This document shows positions 1 through 12,275 of a stretch of DNA of 64,000 bases, piece by piece. Position numbers and translations under genes: made by a program. The notes below the pieces were generated by a model, which worked only from the letters and a program-made list of their open reading frames with translations, was not told the origin of the DNA and ran no database searches. Numbering within the stretch: position 1 is the first letter of the stretch; every line of letters starts with the position of its first letter. Source of the DNA: Stercorarius parasiticus (Eukaryota > Chordata > Aves > Charadriiformes > Stercorariidae); the NCBI GenBank assembly GCA_013396915.1, contig VWZL01000360.1, positions 70,284-134,283 on the forward strand, in the 5' to 3' direction.

Positions 1-540
1 GTGCAGAAGCAGATCATTGACTACTTCCTCCTGGATTATGGGTGGGTTGTTCTGCTCTCCATCCTTATCTTCCAGCTCCAGAGGCTGAAGAGCCTGGGGA
101 TAGCTGGTCTGACTATTGAAAACGGAGGCAAAGAAGGCATTAAGTATCTCAGCCTTCTCCTCGCCCTTGGTTGCAACTTTCCCCCCCGCATCCAGTAAGG
201 GATGGAGATTCTCCCTGGCTCTCTTTTTGTTGATGTGTTTATAAAAACTTTTTGTGTTGTCCTTTATGTTAGTGGCCAAGCTGAGCTCCAGCTGGGCTTT
301 TGCCTTCCTAATTTTCTCTCTATACAACCTAACAAGATCTCTGTACTCCTCCTGAGTTGCCTGTCCCTTCTTTCAAAGGTGGTAAACCCTCCTTTTATTC
401 CTAAGTCCCATCAGAAGTTCCTTATTCATCCAGGTTGGCCATTTTCCCTGCCCTTGAGACTTGCAACACTTGGGGACAGGCTGCTCCTGGGCCTTTAAGA
501 TTTCCTTCTTGAAGAGCATCCAGCTGTCCAGATGTGCTGG
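1..540 (-). mobile_element. CR1 LINE fragment (ORF2 connector region), cut by the window start
   Basis: Read on the minus strand, this encodes the stretch of CR1 ORF2 between the endonuclease and the reverse transcriptase. Recognisable words in order are KAKAQLELSLATNIKDN, KSFYKHINKKRA, PLLDAGG and KAEILNAFFASVF, the same block seen in the plus-strand copy at 11164 (KAALELNLARDV, KGFYKYIGSKRK, KAELLNAFFAWVF). The sequence before these words (plus 350-540) contains in-frame stops, so the copy is dead. The reverse transcriptase part would lie to the left of base 1, outside the window. The right edge near 540 is judged by loss of similarity to remembered CR1 sequence and is approximate. The family is well supported; I do not assert a subfamily. 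Apparent plus-strand ORFs here are antisense shadows. Confidence 0.85.
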
Positions 541-3500
541 TGAGGCAGAGCTTCAATGCATCTAAGCTCAGGAGGCCATAGTGGGTGCTAAAATCATGCA
601 AGCTGCTCTCTTGGCCAAGAATTTGGGGTTAGAGGCTGTAGGTGCTGTAATCATGCAAGTCCTGGATCACAGAAGCTACCAGGAGCCCCAAAAAGTCCCT
701 GAGAAATTGGCTCAGAGGAGTCCCTCCACCAAATCATCATCTAAAGGACAGGGAGGAAGGGAACAGTCTCTGTTACAGTAGTCTAGCCAGCAGAATAGGG
801 CAACCAGAAAAGAGCCTGGGAAACTTAACTATTTTGTCTTGTTTGTGGGAACAGCTAACCCAGAAAATATGTATAGACCTCAGCATAAACACAGTCACTC
901 CTTCACACATATATGACAGCATATGTGTGTGCATGCACACTCTGACATGACTTGCATGTTGGAATTCATACAGAAACCTGCATTTTCAGAGGCATCCAGC
1001 TGTTACTGGCTACATCTAAACTAGTAAATTCAACAGTGCCAGCATCTTGGTACATAATTGTAGCCCCTGACTGCGTAACTGTTGGAAGGTTATTAACATG
1101 GTTTTGAACCAGGGGCAACTAACACCCTCTCAGGCAGCTCCTAGGGACAATTTGAGGTTTCTGATGAGTCAGGGACCATTCCCACTAGGCCATCTGGATA
1201 CAGCCACTCCTTTTTGAGTAATAAGATAATTTAAAAGTACAGTCACGGGCAAAACGTTCCAGTTGGTTTCAAGGCCAGAGAATGGGTCCTGGGACTTCTC
1301 AGTGTACTAGTTCAGACGTATCCAGACTCACTCTCCTGGGATGAATAACAGTTTTGTTGCCAGCAGTTTTGCTACTAGCATTTTCGTTGTTTCTCAACAG
1401 AAATCTAAAGTAAACAAACTGTGTACTGATGGCCAGAAGCATCACCTAAAAGTGTGATGTGGGTAGAGAAGAGTAGTGATATGATACATTCAGTCGGCCA
1501 ACAGCTGACATTTTTCAGTTCTATGAATACTGCAATACCCATGTAAACATTTGTGGAAAAAATGGTATGACATTAAACTTTGCCATGCTGCCGGATAATC
1601 ACATGGACAGGCAGTGTGCTGGGGATTTCAGTTGTCAAGATGAGTTGTTAGGGAAAAAGATCTTAAGGACAGAGAAACTCCTGGAAGCTCCTCATGTTAT
1701 GGGATGCCAAAAGAAGACAGGAGAGTTAAGAGGTGGATCCTGACAGGGTCTGAGCTGGCAGCCAGCAGATGACTCAAGGCTTGTTTGTATCTTCTCTCTT
1801 AACATGGAGATACATCCCTCATGCTCTACTAAACTAGAAGTAATTAGTTGGGGTCTGTAATATTTGCTTCTATTATGTGCACCCTTTATTTTATCTTGAC
1901 CGGTTGTTTACTGTCTACAGCCACCAGTAGCAATACCGGTAGCTGTGGCCTGGTGCTGCCATATCTAAATAAATGTATCTGCAGGTATGTATCAATGGTG
2001 ACAATGTTTCTGAGGTTGGAAGGTGCTACAGTGTATATGCACACATAAGAGTTACAATTCTGCTCCCGCTTGTCACATCTTTAAGCCTCAAAGGGCTCTG
2101 CCCTCTGGTAGCTGTTGTCCACGCTGTTCAGTACCAATCACTTTGCTATAGAGAAAAAACAAACACACTGTGCTTTCATGGGCAACTCTGTGCTGCTCTG
2201 AAGTGTTTCGCAGTCTCTACATACTGCTGAAAGAAAAAATCTGTTTGCTTTTTGTCTTTGTAAAGACATAACTCAACCTGATGGACAGACATTCGAATGC
2301 CATTGATTGCACCAATGTTTCTCTGTGCTTATAAATATCTGCAACTACAAAATTAGAGATTGATCTGACCTTCTCTTCAGAAACTGGGAAAAATTAGGAA
2401 TAATTTGAATCTTACAATAAATAACGTATCACTCACTACCCTTTAGGAAAAAAGGGTGACTTTCACTCAAAAACCTCATGTGTATTTTATGCTTTGGTCT
2501 ACGAAAAACACTATTATTTATAGTGCATTATGAAATAATGGTAATACAGAAGCTTTCAGGTGGCCAAGGAGGGATTTTCATGGCTCCAAGGCTTATTTAT
2601 AATAAATATTGTTTATTGTCCCTGTAAAAAGCTCTTATACCATTACCATGCCTGATATTTTTCAAGGATCAACATAACCATAAATATTTTCTGCCCTTTA
2701 ATGCACATTTGGAATGAAGTTTCTCCAAGTGCAGATACTACATTACTCTCTCAGCACCCTTATGCTCCATGTCCCCCAACCCTTCCCATCCCCCATTGCT
2801 CATGCACATGACCTTGTCTGTGGGACAGTTTTCTCACTGCAGAGTGCTTTGGTGACACAGAAATATAGGAGTTTATTAGGGGGAAGAGGGAGGCAAGTCA
2901 GAAGATGGACTGCAGTGTTTTGACCTGGCTACAGTAAGTGCCTGCACATGAAATGAAACAGCAGTCCTGAAAAAGTCTTATATTCTGATTTCAAGTTTGG
3001 TTGGGTTTCAACCACCTCCATCCCAGGAAGTTTTGTACCAAAAGATTCTCCCTTCTTTATACAGGGCAGGTTAGTTAAGCCTCTTTGTATTTAAAAAAAT
3101 AAAACAGAGACATAGTTACAGCCACTTCATGGTTTAACATGTAGTTAAATGCTCATCTACGATTCTAGGGACATGACTCCCTGCTTCAATGACATTGCTT
3201 TGTCCGGTGTGGAGGACAGTCCATCCTTCTCTCCTGTGCTGTACCTCATATGACCAGCCTGCAGAATGATGGGAATGTACAGAAGTAAAATAAGCAGGTC
3301 CAAAGCTTTTTCCCTAAAAGTCCATTGGCAGAGGAGAAGATAGGTAAATAACTGCTAACCAGCTGGCAGATTTTTTTCTTACTATCTGCATTCAAAACAT
3401 AACCTAGAATAAGGAAATTTATGTCTATTAATTGTATGGCTGTTCACAGCTTCAGGGCAGCTCTGCTGTTAGCCACAACATGTCAGAGTTTTCCACACAT

Positions 3501-6200
3501 TAAATGACTTTCTTCCTTGGAGCAGTAGTAAAATCCAAATAGCAGTGTCACAGCAGACCAACAAATCCATCCCAAGACACCAAAAAAACCACAGTGACTA
3601 ATAGAAGAGTGAGAACAAACCTCTCTAAATTCAGAAACTATTTAATCTCCTATCCGACTCACTGCTATCTTAGCGAGTTTGTATCTTGGTTTCTGATTAT
3701 TTGTTTGTATTTATGACCAGAAATTAGAAAAACATGAGAATTATCTGGAAAAATAGGCCTGCAAAAGACCAGGTAAGTCACCAAGTTTGTCCTCCATAAC
3801 CAAAAGAAATTACGTCATAGTTAATAAGTCCATGTAGGTTGAGAAGGATGGCCATTCCCCTTACACACACACAAGCTCAAATGGTATTCATCATCCACAG
3901 CAAGAGAGTCAAGCCCTCAGTGACCACAACGCACCAATGGAAGAGAGATTCAGAGGCTGGAGTCAGGGCTGCTGCCAGCTGCGGATTCGCGAGTGGACAA
4001 CCCTTGAGGCTGCAAAGTGAGATGAGGCATCACCTCCTCCCCAGCACCATGCCTCTCCCAGACAGGAAGAAAAAATAAAGAAACCTGATAGAAGAAAAGT
4101 TACGTGTTCCTGTGGACAGATAATTACTGCTACCACCAATAGAGAGTAGTAATCAATAACTGTCTTAAGTGGGAACAAGCACTTCCGTATTGCTGACAGG
4201 GCTGGATTTAGCATGAGCTATAGTAATTGCCACCTAATCACACCAAGCCGCAGAGGAAAAGTTTGAAAAAAAAACCAACAACCAACAAATTGCAAAGTCC
4301 TGCGCAGACATTCCTTGGTGCTGTAGCATCTGACTTCTCTCTTTCTCTCTGCTATCAGCCTATATGGTGCCTTGTTCTGCAGAAATTTGAGGTACTGATG
4401 AGAAGGTCAGGCATCTTTCAGGACAGTTTGGAACATATAAATAACTACAAGCAGTAAACAGAAACGTAAAGTTGATATTCAAACCTGAAGGTGAGCCTGT
4501 GGGGACACAGTGCAAGGTCAGGGAACAAAGAAAAGCGCGTGCACTTCTCTCTACCAGTCTGGTGTCTCCTGGGTTTTCCTACAGTTGCTGGAGAGACTCG
4601 GATAACTCCAGGGGCTGCTGAAAGTATTCAGATTTCCAACTTTCAATTTCTCCTCAATATTCTGAGGTATTCGGAGAGAACAATCTTGCCAGAGAGACCC
4701 CATTTTCTCCTGAACAAAAATCAGAAGCAACCTACTGAAGCCTGAAGATCTCCGGTCATACCACAGCCCCATATGGCTGGAGTGCCTCACCTTCCTGCTG
4801 GGGAGCTCCTGCAATTCCCCAAACTCAAGAATTACTTCAGGAAACAATCTTGCAGTATTAGATCTACACTTGCATCACAAGCTACACAAAACATTAAGAG
4901 TTAGTAAATTGTTTTTGTTTCTATGTTCCATGGTTTTCTGCATAAAGTCTGTGAGGATGCAAGTGGTTTGATCTTGAATGAGTGGAATGAAGCAAGGCCA
5001 CAAACACATATCCCCACCCGTCTTTAATGACTTGCTAATTCCGGTCCTTATTCATTCTGCAGTCACAGCCTAAACTGAGGAGGATTACAGATGGGGTGGC
5101 ACCTGTTTGCTGAGTTCATATTGCAGAATATAATAACACTATCCACTGGTGTCCTAATGAATTCCCATTCATACAGTGCTGTCATTCACAGAACTTCCAA
5201 AGCAACAACACACACGTAGCTCACCTTTAGTGTGTGCAAAAGCCCCTGAAAGATATGCCACAAAGATATGCAAATACGGCAGGCAATGAAATGACACTAC
5301 TGTCTGAAAACAAATAAATTAACATAGTCTTTGGCAAATCCTCTTACTTGGGCAAATCCTATTTTTCAGACAAAGAAACCGTCTCCTGTGTTGTTTTTTT
5401 TTAACAAAGAACTATCTCTGAAAACGAAATGCCTCTGCAGGCATAAGCACAGGACGATTTCTTAGTAATCATTGCTAAATTTATTAGAGACTTTTCTTTT
5501 CTGTCACATGTGCCAGTATACCTCCTGGCTGTTGTGACAGCACCTGCGGGCTGGAGAGACACACACTCTCAAGCACATAAACTGCTTTTTCTTTCAACTC
5601 AACTGGGTCATGATTTGCTTGAACAGAAAATTGTCTGTCTCAGAAAAGAGGGAAAAAAAAGGAAAAAAGAGACCCTTAGGAGACTCAGGAGGGAGAACAG
5701 ACTGCAAAGAAAAGGTGCTTCCTAATAATAAAGCCCTGAGGAAAAAAAAAACAGTTATTTTCACCAGCTAAGATTGTTGCAGAGTCTTTTTGCCTTGAGG
5801 CAAAGCCAAGGGGTTCTGCTTTCACCAGGTTTTCATAAGGGTCTGAAATTGGGCATGCTTTAGGGACAGTCCCAACCCAAGGTAATGCAGAGGGTACACA
5901 TAGCCAGGGGAAAACAACTGTATTATTTGGTGACTAAGTGATGAACTGTGTCCAGGCTCCCATTTTAGTGTGATCTCCTAAGTAGGAATATGAGCACATA
6001 CATGCTGGAAAAGTACTGTCAGTAAGTGCCAGATTCCCAGAAAGCATTGGACTTGTTATGCCTGCACCAGCCCAGTTAAGCCTGTGTCTGCACTGCCAAT
6101 TAGCATGCTCATGGTAAATATTTGCCAGCACCTCTGCCATTAGCAGACAGTCAAACAGGTAGAAAGAGCTAAAACATTTCCAAATAACCAGCTTCCCCTT
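541..6200. other. Non-coding, no gene recognised
   Basis: AT-rich sequence without a recognisable coding family on either strand. The longest open frames, under 100 codons, show no domain words and no codon periodicity that I can see. An AG-GTAAGT splice-donor word occurs at 3771-3778, but the short stretch before it is closed in all three frames. Purine-rich runs occur near 5650-5700. Confidence 0.6.
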
Positions 6201-6225
6201 CTTCTTTTCAGGCAACAATCCAGGC

Positions 6226-6240
6226 AAAAAAAAAAAAAAA
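6226..6240 (+). repeat. Poly-A run (15 A)
   Basis: Fifteen consecutive A residues after CAGGC. No retrotransposon 3' end is recognisable immediately upstream, so this is called a simple homopolymer. Confidence 0.9.
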
Positions 6241-9200
6241 GGTAGCAGGCAGAGCTTGTGAGGAGGCTAAGTAAAGCTTAATTGCCATTTTCCTTCCCAG
6301 CTCCTGAAATTATCCACATCCAAAGCTTCTAACACTTGGCAGAAACCTTTCAACTACAGATTTTATGATACGCTTCCCAAAGACTTTTGCCACTAGGTCA
6401 GTTTAATCTTATACATACACATAGAAAAGACATGTGTATAAACATGCATATATAAAAGAAGTCAAGGCACACTGTAGAAGTTATTGGGTGTTTTTTTTCC
6501 TATTTCTTGTCTCATTTTACCCACATCTAGTCTCAGTCTTTGAAAATGCCTCAGTTTGATCAAGACATACCATAAAACCAGCAGCATGGTATAGCCTTAC
6601 ACTTTCTGCAGACTTTGTTATGACTTTGAATGCCCAAAAGCTTAAGCACCACATTTGAAAATGAAGCCTTGCCTTGTGAAGAATTGCACAAGGAAGCAGT
6701 CTGTACACTTTGGAACTGCCTGAGGACGTTTTTTTCCAGATTCTTGAGCTCATTTTGGACTTTAGCACTGGTCCATGTGACATCTACTTGTGTCAATGAC
6801 AGGTAAGAGGCTGCATCACTGTACAGATCTCTCTCCCTTACCAATGACTTTCATTACAATCCTTTGGTTTGACACAATGTTGATTCCACACTGTTATAAA
6901 AATCTTGTATGACAACAGACAAAACAGAAAATAAGTTGGAAAAATACATAGTTCCTTGTTTCCCAAACGCCTCTTCTGGAAGATAATTTTTAAGAAATAC
7001 CTGAACCAATACCTGAAATTAAAAATAAAAAAAAAGTCCAAAACCTCCCACAGATCCAACCTTTGAAACTTTGTTTAGAAGAAATTAGAACAAGTTGTAA
7101 CAGTTCTGCCACTTTCGTTGGTGCTATAGATCTGAAGGTCAAAACCAACTACCTTTCTTTCTTCCTTACAGTAAAATGTTGAACTCAGCCTTCCTCAACT
7201 TAGTTGTTGCAGGTAGATCACAAGAACTAAGAGCATAAGACATAGGTCAGACTCTGAGTGACCTTATCTGAAGCGCAGCTAGGCCAGACATCAGACCCAC
7301 ACTCTTTGCCCTTCAAATTTGTAAAAATAAGACTACAAAAAGAAATACATATATATATATATATACACAATTTTTTCTAGAAGATATAAGAAGATCTAAA
7401 GTAATAGTATTTATAGAAGAAAATTATTCTTGATGAAAAATAAAAAGAAATACTACCAGAAAGAGAAATGTGGTGGGGACAAGGTGGTTTGTGTGTAGAA
7501 GGTCATCATAGGTGGAAAAGGTGCTATAACAGAAGAAGTAAGATTAGGAGGAACTTCTACGGACGGTTTCATGTAAAATATACCAGATTGGCTGCATGTT
7601 CAAAATATCATGGTGAATCAGACCATTCCGCTTAGGAATTAGGCATTAGGAGGACACTGAGGGACAAACATCACAATTTTCTTTGCATTGTTTTGGATGC
7701 CTTCTTTGCAATACTTGCTTTTCCTTTACAAAGCTTTTGGGACCTGATCATTTCTTCTTAGTGGTTATGGGTTAGCTATTTCTCCCTTGAACAATATGTT
7801 TCCAAACTTGGTTGATTAGATTTTTTTCCTGTTTTGCATGGTGCATACTGAAGATGAGCAATAACAGAAGAGATGCTGTCTTCAAAAGTAAAACAGAAAG
7901 AACAGAGAAAAGAAAGATGGTGCAAAAAGAGGAGCGGTAGTTAGCGTCATTGTGAGCAGTGAAAAAGAATGGCATCTATAAAATCTCTTTATATCTGTTG
8001 TATAAGGGTCTAAATTTTCTGCAGTATTTTCAAATAAACGGTACCCAAGTTTTGGCAAGAAACTCACATTTGAAAAGCTATTTCATCTTATGTTGTAAAA
8101 AATGCCCAGAAGGGAGCATACATTTTATGAAATAAATGGCCAAGCCTTTCAATTTTTAAGTCAGAGAGCAGTTCTCAGAATCTCCCAGTAGTGAGATCAG
8201 TGTAGCGTTAGTTATTTCAGTATGGTCAAAATCTGACAGCAGGATAAAAATGCATTAGAATAGAAACCAATGCAAGTAAATAGAGGTAAAATTCTGTGAA
8301 CAGAACATCAATGTTTTGTTCTCTTTATGTTCTTGACCACTGACCTTAAACCTCACTTTAGTAACAAATAATCTGATTTACTATGTTAAATTTTCAGTTT
8401 TAATTTGGCTATGTGGAAAATAACATTTTATTTATCCAGGTTTAGGAACCAGGCTCAAAAAGAGAGGAAGAAAGAATTTTAACTTTTAAGTTACTTTTCA
8501 CAGTCCTGTTCTTTTTGTCTTGCTCTCTTTTCTTCATGTCGTATGAAGATTTTCTGAGGTCCAGAGATCTCTTGCTTTTAGTTAATATTTTTATTCCCAC
8601 ATGTAATAAACCTGTAAATTCAACAGAACAAGATTTTTTGACAAAGATTACATTCACAGTTCATAAACAAATTTAGTGCTAACATTTTTGCTTAAGTTAA
8701 TCTTCTTGCCCACATAACAATCCTTTTGTTTAGTACGGTCAAATCTAAACTAAATGAGCGAATTTAAATGAAAGAAGAAAAATAAAATATTTACCTATTT
8801 TGTTCAGGTTGATAGATTCATGATGATTTAAAAGGAAGCTTGCACATACCTGAAAAGCTTGAACACGAATGACCAGGCTGGACTGTATCTACTTTAAAGT
8901 AGTGAGATTTTTGTAGGAAAACCTAATTACAAACTAATGTCTTTATGTGGCCCTGGTGAGAGAGTTTAATGCAATAGAAGGAGTATTATTATAAGTGAAG
9001 ATAGAAAGTTAACAAATTTGGACTGTACAGTATATACAGGAAAATCTTCCTGCTAACAAGAACTAGTAACTTTTCACAGTCTTCCACACAGGTTGCTTGA
9101 CCAGTTCACATAAAACAGGGCAAACGGTAGTGACTAAAGGAAGGATCCAGGCATGCCTACCGGGGTAATGATTTCTTTCAGTCAAAAAAAAGCAGTATTA

Positions 9201-11163
9201 TGTATCTGGTTAATCATATGTTTCCCAGATAACCTATTCTTTCTTCTCATTCAGTCCTCTATCATGTTAATGAAAGTTGTGAACAGCATTTACTACCTGG
9301 TCTTTTTTCACTGGAAACTGAAAACACTAAATCCACAATTAACCCATGTAGTTAAAAACATCTATGCAATAAGTATACAGTACCATATACCTCCTAAGTG
9401 ATATATAAAAAAGTCTCATTCCTCAGCCAAATTTTTTACTGCCTTTGCCAAGCCCGTGGCATTCGACCTCAGTGCCTGTCCGTATTTTATTAGCATGCCA
9501 AACTATACTGTGTCTGTAATATCTTCTTCCTTTTCCTTCAGGAAGCATATGGAGTATGAAAAAAATTGACACATCATTGAAAACTATCTTAAGCAAAAGG
9601 GTCAAAATTCAAAGAAGAAATTGAAAATGAGATGGCCTGGAGCATCTTTAAGTATGACGGTATCTTCCTGGGATGCCCAGCAGCCCAGTAATGCAGCAGG
9701 GCTGGGGCTGGTGCCTCAGGCTCTGCCCAGGGTTTGCCAGGGCTCATTCCCAAAGCTTGCCAGCTGGCTCACTCTGCCCAAGCAGATCCTGAAGTGAACA
9801 CCATCTTCCTCTTGGCAAAGGGTTCTGGATGCCGATAACTCACCATACTCCACCAAACACACCCCATCATCAACTTTAGAACACAGATGGGTATTGGAAA
9901 GAGGTCCCTAACACCAGGAAAAGGATTAGAAACCAAGAAATATACATAATAATTTCAACTTAATTTTTATTATTGATACCTTTTCTGTGCAGTAGTATTC
10001 ATTCCTTTTTTTCTTTCTTTCTCTTAGACCTGCATTAACAATAGTTATTTTATTAGAATGTTAAAGTTTCAGTTATACAAATTCTCAGCTTTATATTTAA
10101 GATTTTTTCCTTTTTTGACTTGAGCAAGAGTGTGAGTGTAAAAGCAGATGAAAGAGACTGTCCAACTCAAATAGACATTAACTAAAATTAGCAACACGCA
10201 CTTTGTTACATCTATTGACTTGGTAACCTGTTATGATCTGTAAAGCAGGATTGTATTAAACAACTGTTTTCAACACAGAGATCAGTCTGAACCACAAACT
10301 TATTTCATGATTATTCCAACCTGATATTACAAAAAACTCAAACTGAAATACAGATCTGAATCAACTGGCTCAAAGAAATGCAGATGTGTTTTGTGACTCA
10401 GCCACCCCCAAACTTCACAGCTCAAACCTTCACTCCAGCTATTTAAACTCATCGTTTATGAGCTTCTTGATATCAACTAGCATAGCAAGTATGGCTAGAC
10501 TGTGCTTAAAAAAACCCCCACTGAATCACTTGATGAATTGGTAAAATTATTATTATTGTTAGGCAGTGTATTGGCATGAAAAAGCATGATTCTCTTAACC
10601 TTCCATAATATTGGAAAAAGAAAAGTTTGCATTGGTAAGCACTAGGTAATCTCAAATGAAATCAACTTCCTCTGTCAGACCAACCTTGCTCTGAAGCGAA
10701 CATAAACCATGAACTTTCCCTATTGCTTTTCAATTTCCTTCAGATAAATCCTGAATTTTGTTTACATACCATAATTGAACTGAAGACAAGTCCCTTTCTC
10801 ATATCAAAACACGTATTCCTGGGAGCAATCAATAAGCAATCAATTACAAAGATTAGTGTTAGTTCACTATTACGTGACATGACTCCTTACACAAACCCAT
10901 TGACCGACACACAGCACTTGAGATCAATACAATCCTTCCTCTTCCTCTCCCCGTAATTCCCAAGAGAGACTAGCAAGGACAGATTCCCATAGAAATTGGT
11001 TAGTAAAATAGCAGGCAGGATGCAGTTTTATTCTTTGTTAACAATAATCTTTAGGAAAACAAATATTTCAGCAGGGAAGCCTTAAAATACAAATCCTCTT
11101 ATTGCAAAGGAAAACCCCAAGGTCTCCTCTTCCAGCAAAAGTCACTTACTCGCCATTCAAGCA
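6241..11163. other. Non-coding, no gene recognised
   Basis: AT-rich. On the minus strand around 6517-6844 two overlapping frames of 88 and 94 codons are open, with no recognisable family, and they look like chance. A GC-richer patch at 9640-9800 (repeated CAG/CTG-type words, no clear open frame of interest) stands out from its surroundings but was not identified. Confidence 0.6.
7349..7366. repeat. (AT)n microsatellite
   Basis: About eight AT dinucleotides between AGAAATAC and ACACAATT. It is short, with no associated element. Confidence 0.9.
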
Positions 11164-12069
11164 ATGGCAGCCAGGATTGGCAGCAATGGCAAGTGGAAGA
11201 AGGAAGTTTACAGTAGGTGGAAGAATGGGCTGACCCCTTGGGAGGATTACAAGAATGCCACCAGAACATACAAGGATGAAACAAGGAAAGCCAAGGCCGC
11301 CTTGGAATTAAACCTGGCTAGGGACGTCGAGTTCAACAGGAAGGGCTTCTACAAGTATATTGGAAGCAAAAGGAAGACCAGAGAAGTTGTGGGCCCACTG
11401 TTGAATGAGACAGGAGCCATGGTGACGGAGGATGCAGAGAAGGCAGAGTTACTGAATGCCTTCTTTGCTTGGGTCTTTACTGCTCGGCCCAGCCCTCATG
11501 AGTCCCAAGCTTTGGGGAAAGTAACAGGGAATGAGGAAGGCTCCCTCTGGGTTGAGGAGGATGGAGTGAGGGATCAATTAGATCAATTAGATATTCACAA
11601 GTCCATGGGTCCCAATGGGATGCACCCAAGAGTGCTGAGGGAGTTGGCAGATGTCATTGCTGGTCCACTCTCCATCATCTTTGAAAAGTCCTGGAGAAAA
11701 GGCGTGGTGCCTGAGGACTGGAGGAAAGCCAATGTCACTCCAGTCTTCAAAAAAGGCAAGAAGGAGGAGCCGGGGAACTACAGGCCGGTCAGCCTCACCT
11801 CCATCCCTGGAAAGATGATGGAACAGCTCGTTCTGGGCGTCATCTCAAGGCACGTGGAGGAAAAGAAAGCTATCAGAAGTACTCAACATGGATTCACCAA
11901 GGGGAAATCATGTCTGACTAATCTGATAGCCTTCTATGATGGCATGACCGGATGGATAGATGAAGGGAGGGCCGTAAATGTGGTCTACCTTGACTTAAGC
12001 AAGGCGTTCGACATGGTCTCCCCCACCACCCTCATAAGGAAGCTTAGGAAGAGTGGGTTACATGAATAG
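11164..12069 (+). pseudogene. CR1 ORF2 remnant, 301-codon open stretch
   Basis: In the intact element ORF2 encodes endonuclease plus reverse transcriptase, which copies the element RNA into DNA at the insertion site. Visible blocks are the connector (residues about 15-120, including KAELLNAFFAWVF), then KSMGPNGMHPRVLRELAD, WRKANVTPVFKKGKK, GNYRPVSLTSIPGK, QHGFTKGKSCLTNLIAFYD and motif A as VVYLDLSKAFD near residues 275-285. The first ATG is simply the first methionine in a truncated frame, not a true start. The frame ends at TAG (12067-12069), where the family has TGG (the W of the ..WTVRW motif), a single nonsense change. The remainder, including the FADD active-site box, continues in a shifted frame. 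It is an inactive relic that is unusually open for its truncation, and there is no evidence of host use. Confidence 0.85.
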
Positions 12070-12275
12070 ACAGTGAGGTGGATAGATAACTGGTTGAAAG
12101 ACAGAGCTCAGAGGGTCGTGATTAGGGGCAGAGTCTAGTTGGAGGTCAGTGACGAGTGGTGCTCTCCAGGGGTCAGTACTGGGTCCAGTCCTCTTCAATA
12201 TATTCATCAATGACCTGGATGAGGGGATAGAGTGCACCCTCAGCAAGTTTGCTGATGACACAAAGCTGGGGCGGT
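12070..12275 (+). pseudogene. CR1 ORF2 remnant, reverse transcriptase continuation after stop and frameshift
   Basis: After the nonsense codon the family pattern continues as TVRWIDNWL and RAQRVVI. There is then another stop (TAG near 12136) and a frame change before about 12149, after which the pattern resumes in another frame as [17 protein letters not shown] and [17 protein letters not shown] is the catalytic aspartate box (motif C). The two disruptions show that this copy cannot make a working reverse transcriptase. Similarity is lost immediately after the FADD box. Confidence 0.85.

Larger units (their letters stand above)
11164..12275 (+). mobile_element. CR1 LINE fragment (ORF2 connector and reverse transcriptase)
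   Basis: Internal piece of a CR1-type non-LTR retrotransposon in plus orientation. It begins in the connector after the endonuclease and runs through the reverse transcriptase to just past the FADDTKLG catalytic box at about 12245-12270. Neither the endonuclease nor the 3' UTR with ATTCTATG repeats is present. CR1 copies are normally truncated only at the 5' side, so loss of the 3' end implies a later deletion or rearrangement. Similarity stops near 12275, where GCGGTGGCTGAG replaces the expected continuation. The left edge at about 11164-11190 is approximate. The element has no visible target-site duplication, as is usual for CR1. Confidence 0.9.

Noticed and set aside
202..498. 98-codon plus-strand open frame at the window start
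   Set aside because: It lies opposite the CR1 connector coding sequence and has no independent support.
3721..3772. Exon-like segment with a T-rich acceptor and CAG|GTAAGT donor
   Set aside because: All three frames contain a stop within 52 nt, so it cannot be an internal coding exon; a non-coding exon cannot be supported.
6517..6844. Two overlapping minus-strand open frames of 88 and 94 codons
   Set aside because: No recognisable domain, two frames open at once, and no splice or promoter signals tied to them; most likely chance.
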